Source: Piscirickettsiaceae bacterium
GTDB taxonomy: Bacteria > Pseudomonadota > Gammaproteobacteria > Thiomicrospirales > Thiomicrospiraceae
Length of the DNA stretch: 16,981 bases
NCBI GenBank assembly: GCA_027019045.1
Contig: JALUXI010000093.1
Location: forward strand, 1 to 16,981
Direction of reading: 5' to 3'
The notes beneath the pieces were generated by a model. The model did not search any database. It saw nothing but the letters and a program-made list of their open reading frames with translations, and was not told where the DNA came from. Both the position numbers and the translations under genes were made by a program. Shown one piece after another: positions 1-6,693 of this stretch. The stretch's first letter is position 1. Every line of letters begins with the position of its first letter.

Positions 1-28
1 TCGTGAGGTGCTTTTTAGCATCTCACGA
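1..28. repeat. Hairpin 1 at window start
   Basis: An 11-bp inverted repeat, TCGTGAGGTGC against GCATCTCACGA, with a TTTTTA loop and one G-T pair. No T-run follows the right arm, so it is not a typical rho-independent terminator. It may begin upstream of the window. Function unknown. Confidence 0.6.
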
Positions 29-31
29 CAT

Positions 32-78
32 TGCTTGGTTGAGTGTATTGAGATTGAAACAGTATGCTCAACCAAGCA
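32..78. repeat. Hairpin 2 upstream of cyoE
   Basis: The arms TGCTTGGTTGAG (32-43) and CTCAACCAAGCA (67-78) are perfectly complementary over 12 bp, enclosing a 23-nt loop. The right arm ends 22 nt before the likely cyoE start. The hairpin lies 3 nt after hairpin 1, so the pair may form a leader structure or a palindromic intergenic repeat. It is also a reason not to start cyoE further upstream. Confidence 0.6.
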
Positions 79-100
79 TTGCATAGAGATAGAGAGTGGA

Positions 101-1153
101 ATGATGAGTGTACAGCAATTAAATAACCTAGATGCCGAACATCCAAATAAGGGTGAATTAGGCGAATTGCATGATGAGGATTTAACCTCGCCAGGCAAGG
201 ATGTGGTGTCTCGTATCAGAGCGGTTTATGAGTTAGGAAAACCCCGTGTCGTTTTTCTCATTATGTTTACGGCCGTCGTGGGAATGATATTAGCCTTGCC
301 TGGTGAGATGACTTTACAGAATGTCTTGAAAATGGCTTGGGCAACCCTAGGGATTGGTTTGGTCTCTGCCTCCGGTGCGGCGGTCAACCATATTTTAGAT
401 TATAAATTCGATGAAAAAATGGCGAGAACACAAGGTCGTCCATTGCCGACGGGTCGCTTGAGTTTACCATTTGCAGTTTTGGTGGCGGTCATCTGGTTGA
501 TGGCGGGTGAAGCCATTTTGGTTTGGCAAACCAATATACTGACTGCTGTTTTAACTTTTCTGTCCATGGTGGGCTATGCTTTTGTCTATACCGTTTTCTT
601 AAAACGCAATACCCCAATGAACATTGTTTGGGGCGGTGCAGCGGGTGCGATGCCGCCGTTATTAGGTTGGGTTGCCATGACAGGGCAGGTTTCCTTGGAA
701 GCCATTGTGCTGTTTTTAATCATTTTTTTCTGGACACCGCCACATTTTTGGCCTTTAGCCATTCACCGTGTGGAAGAGTATCGCAAAACCCCCTTTCCAA
801 TGCTTCCTGTGACCCATGGCATTGAGCACACGAAAAAGCAGATTGTGTTTTATACGGTGTTGATGTTTATCGTGACTTTATTGCCCTACTTTATTGGCAT
901 GAGTGGCATTGCTTACTTTATTTCTGCCTTGCTATTGAATGTTTTGTTTGGCTTTTATGTCTATCGGCTCTACTACAATCTGGATGAGAAGGCGGATATT
1001 AAACTCTTTGCCTATTCTATTCTGTATCTGATGCTGATTTTTGCTTTCTTGTTGGCGGATCACTTTATGTTGCCCGCTTCTACCCATTTGAACATGGTTC
1101 ATACCGCTACGGTTGGTTCGACAATGTTCGATGGGTTTACTTTGATGAAATAA
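101..1153 (+). CDS. cyoE: Protoheme IX farnesyltransferase (heme O synthase)
   Basis: Inner-membrane UbiA-family prenyltransferase that adds farnesyl to heme b to give heme O, the precursor of heme A (also called ctaB). From the ATG at 101 it is 350 aa. The first Asp-rich motif is NHILDYKFD (residues 96-104), followed by KMARTQGRPLP. The family signatures YTVFLKRNTPMNIVWGGAAG (about 163-182) and WTPPHFWPLAIHR (211-223) are present. Multiple hydrophobic helices span residue 49 to the end. The open frame extends to position 8, but that part crosses two hairpins and gives a non-conserved leader. ATG 101 or ATG 104 follows a purine-rich AGAGAGTGGA and is preferred. The roughly 45-residue acidic N-terminal tail before the first helix is longer than usual. 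It is the first gene of a three-gene operon ending with ctaA. The stop is immediately followed, in the same frame, by the GTG of the next gene. Confidence 0.95.
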   Translation: MMSVQQLNNLDAEHPNKGELGELHDEDLTSPGKDVVSRIRAVYELGKPRVVFLIMFTAVVGMILALPGEMTLQNVLKMAWATLGIGLVSASGAAVNHILDYKFDEKMARTQGRPLPTGRLSLPFAVLVAVIWLMAGEAILVWQTNILTAVLTFLSMVGYAFVYTVFLKRNTPMNIVWGGAAGAMPPLLGWVAMTGQVSLEAIVLFLIIFFWTPPHFWPLAIHRVEEYRKTPFPMLPVTHGIEHTKKQIVFYTVLMFIVTLLPYFIGMSGIAYFISALLLNVLFGFYVYRLYYNLDEKADIKLFAYSILYLMLIFAFLLADHFMLPASTHLNMVHTATVGSTMFDGFTLMK

Positions 1154-2248
1154 GTGGTCAAGCAAGCAGTTCGTACATTTCGTTGGCAGCGTATCCATTG
1201 GATGTTAGCTTTTCTGTTTGCGTTTCCATGGATGACGCTTGCTATCACAGGAGCGGGACTGGGATTTTCAGACGAAATTGACCGTGCGCTCAATCCCGAC
1301 TTGCGAAATGTGCCGCCTAAATACGGTCAACCCCCTTTGGCATTGAATCAACTCGTTCAGGCAGTTGAGCAGCAGCTTTCCCCTCAAAAGCTGCTTGCCA
1401 TTTATCCTGCTCGCACCCCTTTTGATACCACCCGAGTAGATTATTTGGCAAAGGGTAAGAGGGGCAATAGGGACATTAGGGGAAATAAGCAACAGGTCAA
1501 GCAAGCCTTTTTTAATCCAGTAACGGGTCAGTTTAAAGGAGAAAGAAACTGGCAAGATGCCTTGCCGATTTGGTTAGCCAATTGGCATGTTTATCTCTCG
1601 CAAGGACAGTGGATACATTGGGTTTTGCTTGTTTCCTGTTTAGGGTTGGGGTCAATGGTGTTCACTGGTTGGCTCATGGTGAGGCGGCGTTTGCGTGATG
1701 GGTCTCATTTGAGCGTGCATGCTCAGGTTGGGGTAGGGTTATCTTTTGTTTGGATGGCGATGGTTTTATCGGCAGTCTGGGTGGGGTTTTTCCAGATGGG
1801 AGAGGTGGGATTTTCAGCTCGTAGTGAAATGTCCCTTTTAAATGCCTCTAAAGGATATGATTTAAACCAACCAGGATTAAGCCATGCTGAGTTGTTACGG
1901 TTACCACTGCCTTTACCGAATGAAGTAAAAATGGAAAAAGGGCAGGCTAACATTTGTCCTGAGTCTCAACAAATTGTCCGCATTCGTGCCCTGCCAAGGG
2001 GGGAGGGCATAGAACTATTATGTCAGCCGAATGCAGACTATGGCGTTTGGTCGCAAACACGATGGCGGGTGAAACCACTCGAAGGTCAAAAATTTCAGTT
2101 AGAAAGGCTCCCCCAAAATGAACGCTGGACTTGGGCGCTTCATTCGGGCACAGGTTTAGGGCTCTTTGGACGCATTTTATGGGTGTGGGGCAGTTTGGCA
2201 TTACTTTATATGGTTTGGTCTGGGTATCGAATATGGAGAGAGAGATAA
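1154..2248 (+). CDS. PepSY-associated TM (PiuB-like) membrane protein
   Basis: A 364-aa membrane protein of the PepSY_TM type, a family that includes inner-membrane ferric-siderophore reductases such as FoxB. Four hydrophobic segments are visible, at about 16-37, 153-175, 190-213 and 337-359. They enclose a periplasm-sized domain at about 38-150 and another at 214-330. His residues near helix ends (H15, H145 in WLANWHVYL, H155, H189, H330 in ALHSGTG) could ligate heme as in the reductases. The C-terminal pattern ALHSGTGLGLFGR followed by a helix ending GYRIWRER is typical of the family. The GTG start directly abuts the cyoE stop and no good Shine-Dalgarno is seen, so translation is probably coupled. 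The 3' end overlaps ctaA by one base (TAATG). Position between heme O and heme A synthases suggests a part in heme, iron or copper handling for oxidase assembly; this is inference. Confidence 0.8.
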   Translation: MVKQAVRTFRWQRIHWMLAFLFAFPWMTLAITGAGLGFSDEIDRALNPDLRNVPPKYGQPPLALNQLVQAVEQQLSPQKLLAIYPARTPFDTTRVDYLAKGKRGNRDIRGNKQQVKQAFFNPVTGQFKGERNWQDALPIWLANWHVYLSQGQWIHWVLLVSCLGLGSMVFTGWLMVRRRLRDGSHLSVHAQVGVGLSFVWMAMVLSAVWVGFFQMGEVGFSARSEMSLLNASKGYDLNQPGLSHAELLRLPLPLPNEVKMEKGQANICPESQQIVRIRALPRGEGIELLCQPNADYGVWSQTRWRVKPLEGQKFQLERLPQNERWTWALHSGTGLGLFGRILWVWGSLALLYMVWSGYRIWRER

Positions 2249-3291
2249 TGGATAAGGAACGAAAGAAAGGACATTCACCGTTAAGTCCTGAAGAGATAGA
2301 AAAAGAGAAGCGACAATCTCGACGATTCCGCAGAATGGGGTTGATTACAATTGGTGCGGTACTGTTTCTGATTTGGGTTGGTTCAATGGTGCGTGCATTG
2401 GATGCAGGGATGGGCTGTCCCGATTGGCCAACCTGTTTTGGGCAAGTGGTGCCGCCGACAGATGTTAGTCAGCTGCCTGAAAACTATAAAGAGATTTATG
2501 CCGATCGTGGTTATGCGGATCATGATTTTGATCCTTTTAAAACTTGGACGGAGTATGTGAATCGTCTAACAGGGACAACCATTGGGTTGCTGATTTTCTT
2601 AACCCTGATTTTTGCTTGGCCTTATCGAAAAAAGGATCCCTCTGTGTGGTGGTTGACTGTAGCGGCCTTTATTTTGGTGGGCTTTAATGGTTGGTTAGGT
2701 TCGGTCGTAGTGAGTTCTAATTTACATCCAGCAATGATTACCACCCATATGTTAATGTCTTGGATATTAGTGGCGGTGCTGATTGTGGCAGTGACCAGTT
2801 CACAACGACATCTGGTTTCTATTGAACCCAGTACGGTAAAGAGTCTTAAGCCTGTGCTCTATTTGGCGATTTTCCTCACACTGGTTCAGGTGGTGCTGGG
2901 AACTCAAGTGAGAGAGCAGGTGGATCAAATTGCGGCAGCCGCTGCAGATTATTACCAGAGAGACGGATGGATTGCCCAAATTGGGAGTATTTTAAAATTC
3001 CATATTTTGAATGCACTTCTGGTGGTGAGTGTCAATATTTGGCTGGCATTTAAAACCTTACAAGCTTGTCAGAAACCTCGTGTCAAAATGGTTGCCAATG
3101 GTTTGATAATTGTAGTTGGGTTGACCTTTTTATTGGGGTTAGCGCTCTATATGTTCAATTTGCCACATCTGCTTCAACCCCTGCATCTATTGATGGCTTC
3201 AATTCTTTTTAGCTTACAGGTATTCCTCTATGCAGCCATCTACTACTCAAATAAACCATCACCTTATCAGTGGCACAGTGAAGAAGGGTAA
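2248..3291 (+). CDS. ctaA: Heme A synthase, COX15/CtaA family
   Basis: Integral membrane oxygenase that converts heme O to heme A for aa3-type cytochrome oxidase. From ATG 2248 it is 347 aa with about eight helices and a highly charged cytoplasmic N-terminus (1-30). Visible motifs are GMGCPDWPTCFGQ (54-66, paired Cys57/Cys63), SNLHP (158-161) with H167 in the next turn, KFHILNA with H252, and PLHLLMASI with H313. The usual ExxHR heme-ligand motif reads EYVNR (102-106), with Asn in the His position; I recall this from a CtaA subgroup but could not verify it. Start choice: GGAGAGAGAG (2235-2244) is a good ribosome site for ATG 2248. Longer in-frame starts lie inside the preceding gene. It is the last gene of the operon, followed by repeat A and a strong terminator. 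Confidence 0.93.
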   Translation: MDKERKKGHSPLSPEEIEKEKRQSRRFRRMGLITIGAVLFLIWVGSMVRALDAGMGCPDWPTCFGQVVPPTDVSQLPENYKEIYADRGYADHDFDPFKTWTEYVNRLTGTTIGLLIFLTLIFAWPYRKKDPSVWWLTVAAFILVGFNGWLGSVVVSSNLHPAMITTHMLMSWILVAVLIVAVTSSQRHLVSIEPSTVKSLKPVLYLAIFLTLVQVVLGTQVREQVDQIAAAAADYYQRDGWIAQIGSILKFHILNALLVVSVNIWLAFKTLQACQKPRVKMVANGLIIVVGLTFLLGLALYMFNLPHLLQPLHLLMASILFSLQVFLYAAIYYSNKPSPYQWHSEEG

Positions 3292-3311
3292 ATGCAGTTG
3301 TAGAATTTTTG

Positions 3312-3383
3312 TCACGACTCAGCTCACCCCCGAAATTCGCCACTTCTGCGTTGGAAAATTTCAGGGGCAACTTGAATCGTTAC
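3312..3383 (+). repeat. TIR element copy A (internally deleted)
   Basis: A 72-bp copy of the element also found at 3779-3891 and 4491-4603. It matches copy C at about 43/46 positions on the left part and 20/24 on the right, but lacks 41 bp of the centre. The deletion is bounded by the short direct repeat AAT. GAATTTT occurs on both sides (3303-3309 and 3384-3390) and could be a target duplication, though the left one is 4 nt from the aligned end. Confidence 0.85.
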
Positions 3384-3393
3384 GAATTTTCCT

Positions 3394-3432
3394 AAAAACC
3401 CCAGTCCCGTTAAAATGGGATTGGGGTTTTTT
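3394..3432 (+). terminator. Rho-independent terminator of the heme A operon
   Basis: A 15-bp stem pairs AAAAACCCCAGTCCC (3394-3408) with GGGATTGGGGTTTTT (3417-3431), with one G-T pair and an 8-nt loop. The T-run extends to 3432. It lies about 100 bp after the ctaA stop and before the next gene's ribosome site. The A-run on the left arm could also let it stop transcription from the other direction. Confidence 0.93.
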
Positions 3433-3466
3433 GTACAATGGCATTTTATTTTGATAGGAGCAGCCT

Positions 3467-3775
3467 GTGTTTAAAAGAGAAAATATCCCCTTATGGGTGA
3501 TGGTGTTTAGTTTTTTACTGTTAGGGATTTTGAGTCGGGTGGCGCAGATGCCTGAACCACCCATTCCGTTTCTCACTCGCTTAATGATCAGTGAATTTGG
3601 TTTTTTCGTCGCTTTGGCTGGGATCTATTTTGCGGTAAAAGGCTATCAACAAGGTGTTTCACCTATTAAGTCAGCACTATTTGGTGCAGGGTGTTTGGTG
3701 GCGGCCATCTTGTTGTCTTTGGATGGATTGGCTTTGTGGCAACAGTTAGATACGGCGATGTTACATCAATCATAG
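3467..3775 (+). CDS. Small hypothetical membrane protein (three TM segments)
   Basis: A 102-aa protein that I do not recognise. Hydrophobic segments at about 9-25, 43-60 and 68-88 predict a three-helix inner-membrane protein. The loop MPEPPIP (28-34) carries several prolines, and the tail is short and polar. The GTG start is supported by TAGGAG (3455-3460) six bases upstream. It is isolated from the heme A operon by the terminator at 3394-3432 and ends three bases before repeat copy B. The next gene, smr, is convergent. Composition and codon use resemble its neighbours. Closeness to the oxidase-assembly operon is the only hint of function. Confidence is for the gene being real. Confidence 0.75.
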   Translation: MFKRENIPLWVMVFSFLLLGILSRVAQMPEPPIPFLTRLMISEFGFFVALAGIYFAVKGYQQGVSPIKSALFGAGCLVAAILLSLDGLALWQQLDTAMLHQS

Positions 3776-3778
3776 GCA

Positions 3779-3891
3779 TAACGACTTAGCTCACCCTTGA
3801 AATCCGCCGCCTCTGCGTTGGGAAATGGTCTTTTACTGAACAAACATTCCGCCTTGAATTGATGAATTTCAGGGGCAATCTGAGTGGTTAC
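3779..3891 (+). repeat. TIR element copy B (113 bp)
   Basis: Full-length copy of a 113-bp element running from TAACGAC to GGTTAC. It aligns without gaps to the reverse complement of copy C, with 13 differences by my count (about 88% identity). The terminal inverted repeats are about 25 bp with a conserved core CCCCTGAAAT / ATTTCAGGGG (CCCTTGAAAT in the left arm here). It fills nearly the whole gap between two convergent genes, and its last base is the last base of the smr stop codon. ATAGG occurs just outside both ends (3772-3776, 3894-3898), a possible target duplication. No coding capacity. Confidence 0.92.
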
Positions 3892-4451
3892 TAATAGGAT
3901 GATGCATTCTGTTTGAGAAAAACATAAACGGCACCTGTTCCCCCATCTTTAGGTTGAGCACTGCAGAAGGCGAGGATGAATGGTAGTTGGCGTAGGCGGC
4001 TATTGACGAGGTTTTTCAGTGCGGGGGTGTCACTTTCTGAATGGTAGCCTTTGCCGTGGACGATGATGAGGTAACGGGCATTTTGATGATGGGCTTCTTG
4101 TATAAACTGCATCAAAATACGATCGGCACTCTCCACCGTTTCACCATGCAGATCCAGTTGCCAGTAGGTTTTAAAAGCACCCTTTTTGAGTTTTTTCCAA
4201 TCTTGAGGTTTGAGGTTGTGGCGTTGGAACTCAACGCTCTCAAAAGCGGTGACGGGAGTATGGGGTTCAAAAATCAGATTATCCGAGGGATGATCAGCTT
4301 CAAGTTGTTGTCGCTTGCGGCGTTTCCATAACGATTTTTTTCGCTGTTTCTGTGCCACTTCAATATCCGCTGGGTACTGATAATCTAAGCGTTTCGTCCC
4401 TTTCACCGCTTCTCGAAACAACTTTTTATCTTCTTCGCTTAGGTTTCCCAC
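3891..4451 (-). CDS. Smr-domain protein (SmrA/YdaL type)
   Basis: A 186-aa protein with a C-terminal Smr (MutS-related) domain: LDLHG (99-103), HGKG (132-135) and GGTGAVYV (170-177). Stand-alone Smr proteins are nucleases or nucleic-acid binders; the substrate here is not known. The N-terminal half is rich in Lys/Arg (residues 33-49, about half basic), followed by a linker. Start choice: the frame is open to 4523, but that extension (MTNFRGNL...) is encoded inside repeat copy C and is not credible. GTG at 4451 has AGGA six bases upstream, and the protein then begins MGNLSEEDKKLFREAV, as expected for the family. The gene is bracketed by inverted copies B and C of the repeat and is convergent with the small membrane protein. 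Confidence 0.9.
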   Translation of the reverse strand: MGNLSEEDKKLFREAVKGTKRLDYQYPADIEVAQKQRKKSLWKRRKRQQLEADHPSDNLIFEPHTPVTAFESVEFQRHNLKPQDWKKLKKGAFKTYWQLDLHGETVESADRILMQFIQEAHHQNARYLIIVHGKGYHSESDTPALKNLVNSRLRQLPFILAFCSAQPKDGGTGAVYVFLKQNASSY

Positions 4452-4457
4452 TATAAT

Positions 4458-4461
4458 TCCT
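4458..4461 (-). promoter_or_regulatory. Ribosome binding site deciding the smr start
   Basis: On the minus strand AGGA lies six bases before GTG 4451. No comparable site precedes the upstream in-frame ATG at 4523, which sits within repeat copy C. Confidence 0.7.
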
Positions 4462-4490
4462 GCATAGTTTTGTAATGATTTATCTGAACT

Positions 4491-4603
4491 GTAACGGCTC
4501 AGATTGCCCCTGAAATTCGTCAATTTAAGGCGGAATGTTCGTTCCGTAAATGACCATTTTCCAACGCAGAAGTGGCGGATTTCAGGGGTGAGCTGTGTCG
4601 TTA
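4491..4603 (-). repeat. TIR element copy C (113 bp, inverted)
   Basis: Full-length copy in the opposite orientation to A and B, with a well-preserved core: CCCCTGAAAT at 4507-4516 and ATTTCAGGGG at 4579-4588. Internal small palindromes include GGAATGTTCGTTCC and, on the minus strand, AAATGGTCATTT. It occupies most of the 178-bp space between the divergent smr and surE start codons, leaving 26 bp before surE and 39 bp before smr. Any local surE promoter must therefore lie wholly or partly in the element. Confidence 0.92.
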
Positions 4604-4629
4604 GTTACTTTTTAGGAATAGTTTACCCG

Positions 4630-5388
4630 ATGAAAATTTTATTATCGAATGATGACGGTTTTTTTGCCCCTGGGATTCAGGCGATGGCACAGGCGTTATT
4701 GCAAAGTGATTTTTGTGAATCTTTGGTCGTGATGGCGCCTGATCGTAATCGCAGTGCGGCGAGCAATTCTTTGACCCTGACTGAGCCGCTACGGATGACT
4801 CGCCGTAAAGAGTATGATTTTCCTGTTTATGCAGTGAATGGTACACCAACGGATTGTGTGCATTTAGGCATCAATGGTGGTTTGGATGAAGCTTTTGATT
4901 TAGTGATTTCGGGTATCAATGCGGGGGCAAATATGGGAGATGATGTACTCTATTCAGGAACGGTGGCCGCCGCAACAGAAGGGCGGTTTTTAGGCAAGCC
5001 TTCGGTAGCGGTTTCATTGTGTGGGGATGTGCATTTTGAAACCGCTGTGGCCGCATTTTTAGATTTTATGCAAACCATCTATTTAAAAGTTCCCGTGCCA
5101 GAAAATACTATCTATAACCTGAATGTGCCAGATGTACCATTGAATGATTTGAAAGGGTTGAAATTGACTCGCTTAGGTCGTCGTCACGCCTCTGAGCCGA
5201 TTGTGGCCGATAAAGATCCTCGAGGGTTGCCTATTTTCTGGGTGGGGCCAGCAGGGGCGGCAGCGGATGCATCAGAAGGGACAGATTTTGATGCCGTTGA
5301 GAAAGGCTTTCCCTCTTTAACTCCTCTGCAAATTGATCTGACTCATTACGATTTGCTTAAAGTTTTGCGGGAAACTGTCGATGTATAA
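4630..5388 (+). CDS. surE: 5'/3'-nucleotidase SurE
   Basis: Metal-dependent nucleoside monophosphatase, a survival factor acting in the cytoplasm. The product is 252 aa, the usual length. Metal-site residues are visible: NDD at 7-9, the Ser in DRNRSAASNS (38-47), and N97 in SGINAGAN; YSGTVAAATEG (108-118) is also characteristic. The open frame extends upstream to 4504, but that part reads through repeat copy C. ATG 4630 gives the canonical MKILLSNDDG start, though the nearest AGGA (4614-4617) is 12 bases away, which is rather far. It is the first gene of surE-pcm-yqaA-nlpD and overlaps pcm by 8 bases. Confidence 0.97.
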   Translation: MKILLSNDDGFFAPGIQAMAQALLQSDFCESLVVMAPDRNRSAASNSLTLTEPLRMTRRKEYDFPVYAVNGTPTDCVHLGINGGLDEAFDLVISGINAGANMGDDVLYSGTVAAATEGRFLGKPSVAVSLCGDVHFETAVAAFLDFMQTIYLKVPVPENTIYNLNVPDVPLNDLKGLKLTRLGRRHASEPIVADKDPRGLPIFWVGPAGAAADASEGTDFDAVEKGFPSLTPLQIDLTHYDLLKVLRETVDV

Positions 5389-6124
5389 GTTGAACACAGA
5401 GGAAGTCATTCAAAAAATATTAACCCCAAAGGTTCACTTCCCTAATGCGGCATTTGAGCAGTATCAAGGGATGGGAATGAGTTCACAAAGAACTAGAGAT
5501 CGTTTAATTAAGCGACTGATTACACAAGGGATAGAAAACCTCGAAGTCTTAGAGGTGATGCGTCGTACACCACGCCATCTGTTTTTGGATGAAGCTTTGG
5601 CGAGCCGAAGTTATGAGGATGTGTCGTTGCCGATAGGCTTTGGACAGACCATTTCTCAGCCTTGGGTGGTGGCGAAAATGACCGCCTTTTTATTGGAAGG
5701 TGAGCAGCGTCCACAGAGCGTCTTGGAAATTGGAACAGGGTCAGGTTATCAAACGGCTATTTTGGCGCAGTTGATCGAGCAGGTTTATACCGTTGAGCGC
5801 ATTGAACCCCTCTCTTGCATTGCTCAAGAAAGATTGGCAAGGCTCAAGCTTGATAATATTGAATTTGCTATAAGTGATGGGCAGTGGGGATGGCCTAAAG
5901 CGGAAGGAGTGCAGTTTGATGCCATTTTATCGGCTGCTGCACCAGAAGCGGTGCCCGAAGCCTTGTTTGAGCAGTTAAAAGAGGGTGGGCGTTTGGTGAT
6001 TCCTGTGGGTGGGCAGTCACAGGCGCAACGGCTCATGGGGTATGAAAAACGGCAAAGGGGCATTAAGGAAACTTGCTTAGGGGATGTGCTGTTTGTGCCA
6101 ATGCAGGCGGGGGTGGTGAAGTGA
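5381..6124 (+). CDS. pcm: Protein-L-isoaspartate O-methyltransferase
   Basis: Repairs damaged proteins by SAM-dependent methylation of L-isoaspartyl residues. The product is 247 aa from ATG 5381. Visible features are GFGQTISQP (86-94), the SAM-binding motif VLEIGTGSGYQTA (114-126), the acidic end of the next strand (TVERIEPL) and LVIPVGG (195-201). Most Pcm proteins are about 210-225 aa, so a start at Met31 or Met33 (5471, 5477; GGGATGGG nearby) is possible. The upstream start is kept because it overlaps the surE stop by 8 bases, as expected for translational coupling. The 3' end overlaps yqaA by 4 bases (GTGA). Confidence 0.95.
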   Translation: MYKLNTEEVIQKILTPKVHFPNAAFEQYQGMGMSSQRTRDRLIKRLITQGIENLEVLEVMRRTPRHLFLDEALASRSYEDVSLPIGFGQTISQPWVVAKMTAFLLEGEQRPQSVLEIGTGSGYQTAILAQLIEQVYTVERIEPLSCIAQERLARLKLDNIEFAISDGQWGWPKAEGVQFDAILSAAAPEAVPEALFEQLKEGGRLVIPVGGQSQAQRLMGYEKRQRGIKETCLGDVLFVPMQAGVVK

Positions 6125-6693
6125 AGATTTTTACCCCCTTGTATGACAAAACAATGCAGTGGTCAAAACATCCCCATGCCCCTAAATATTTGGCAGGGAT
6201 GAGTTTTGCTGAGGCCTCATTTTTTCCCATCCCGCCTGATGTATTGTTGATGCCAATGAGTTTGGCTAAGCCTGAGAAGGCGCTTTATTACGCATGGATT
6301 GCCACACTTTTTTCCACGCTGGGTGGCTATTTAGGCTATGCCATTGGCTATTGGGGATTTGAGACGATTTATCCTTGGTTGGTCAGTCTAGGCTATGAGC
6401 AGAAGATTGCACAGATTCAACAGTTTTTTGACCAATATGGGGTGTGGGTCGTCTTTTTAGCAGGCTTTACCCCCATTCCATATAAGTTGCTGACGATTAC
6501 GGCAGGAGCAGCACAGATGGCATTGTTGCCGTTTGGGTTAGCGGCTTTTTTTGGTCGAGGGATGCGTTTCTTTTTGGTGGCCTTTTTAATGAAGGTCGGC
6601 GGAGAACGCTATGAACAGAAAATTCGTGCCTCCATCGACTGGATGGGGTGGGGTGTGGTTGCACTCATTATTCTGTATTTTATGATGCGGTAG
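6121..6693 (+). CDS. yqaA: YqaA-family inner-membrane protein (DedA/VTT-like)
   Basis: A 190-aa membrane protein of the YqaA branch of the DedA/VTT superfamily, whose members are linked to lipid scrambling or envelope homeostasis; the substrate is unknown. Motifs seen are FAEASFFPIPPDVLLMP (29-45), GGYLGYAIGYWG (68-79) and FLAGFTPIPYKLLTI (112-126), the last being the re-entrant Pro-rich signature of the superfamily. The C-terminal helix is at about 176-189. The GTG at 6121 overlaps the pcm stop by four bases and has GGGGGTGG upstream; the longer frame back to 6073 lies inside pcm. The TAG stop is in the left arm of the hairpin that can control nlpD. Confidence 0.9.
   Translation: MKIFTPLYDKTMQWSKHPHAPKYLAGMSFAEASFFPIPPDVLLMPMSLAKPEKALYYAWIATLFSTLGGYLGYAIGYWGFETIYPWLVSLGYEQKIAQIQQFFDQYGVWVVFLAGFTPIPYKLLTITAGAAQMALLPFGLAAFFGRGMRFFLVAFLMKVGGERYEQKIRASIDWMGWGVVALIILYFMMR

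Noticed and set aside
53..60. ATTGAAAC, the ending of many CRISPR repeats
   Set aside because: It occurs once, in a hairpin loop, with no repeated unit or spacers nearby.
4452..4523. N-terminal extension of the Smr protein from ATG 4523
   Set aside because: Its first residues are encoded inside repeat copy C. GTG 4451 has a good ribosome site and gives a family-like N-terminus.
3776..4603. An insertion sequence carrying smr as passenger
   Set aside because: No transposase is present and the repeat ends are not a recognised IS end; only a repeat bracket can be claimed.
4504..4629. 42-residue extension of SurE
   Set aside because: It reads through repeat copy C, and canonical SurE starts with MKILLSNDDG at 4630.
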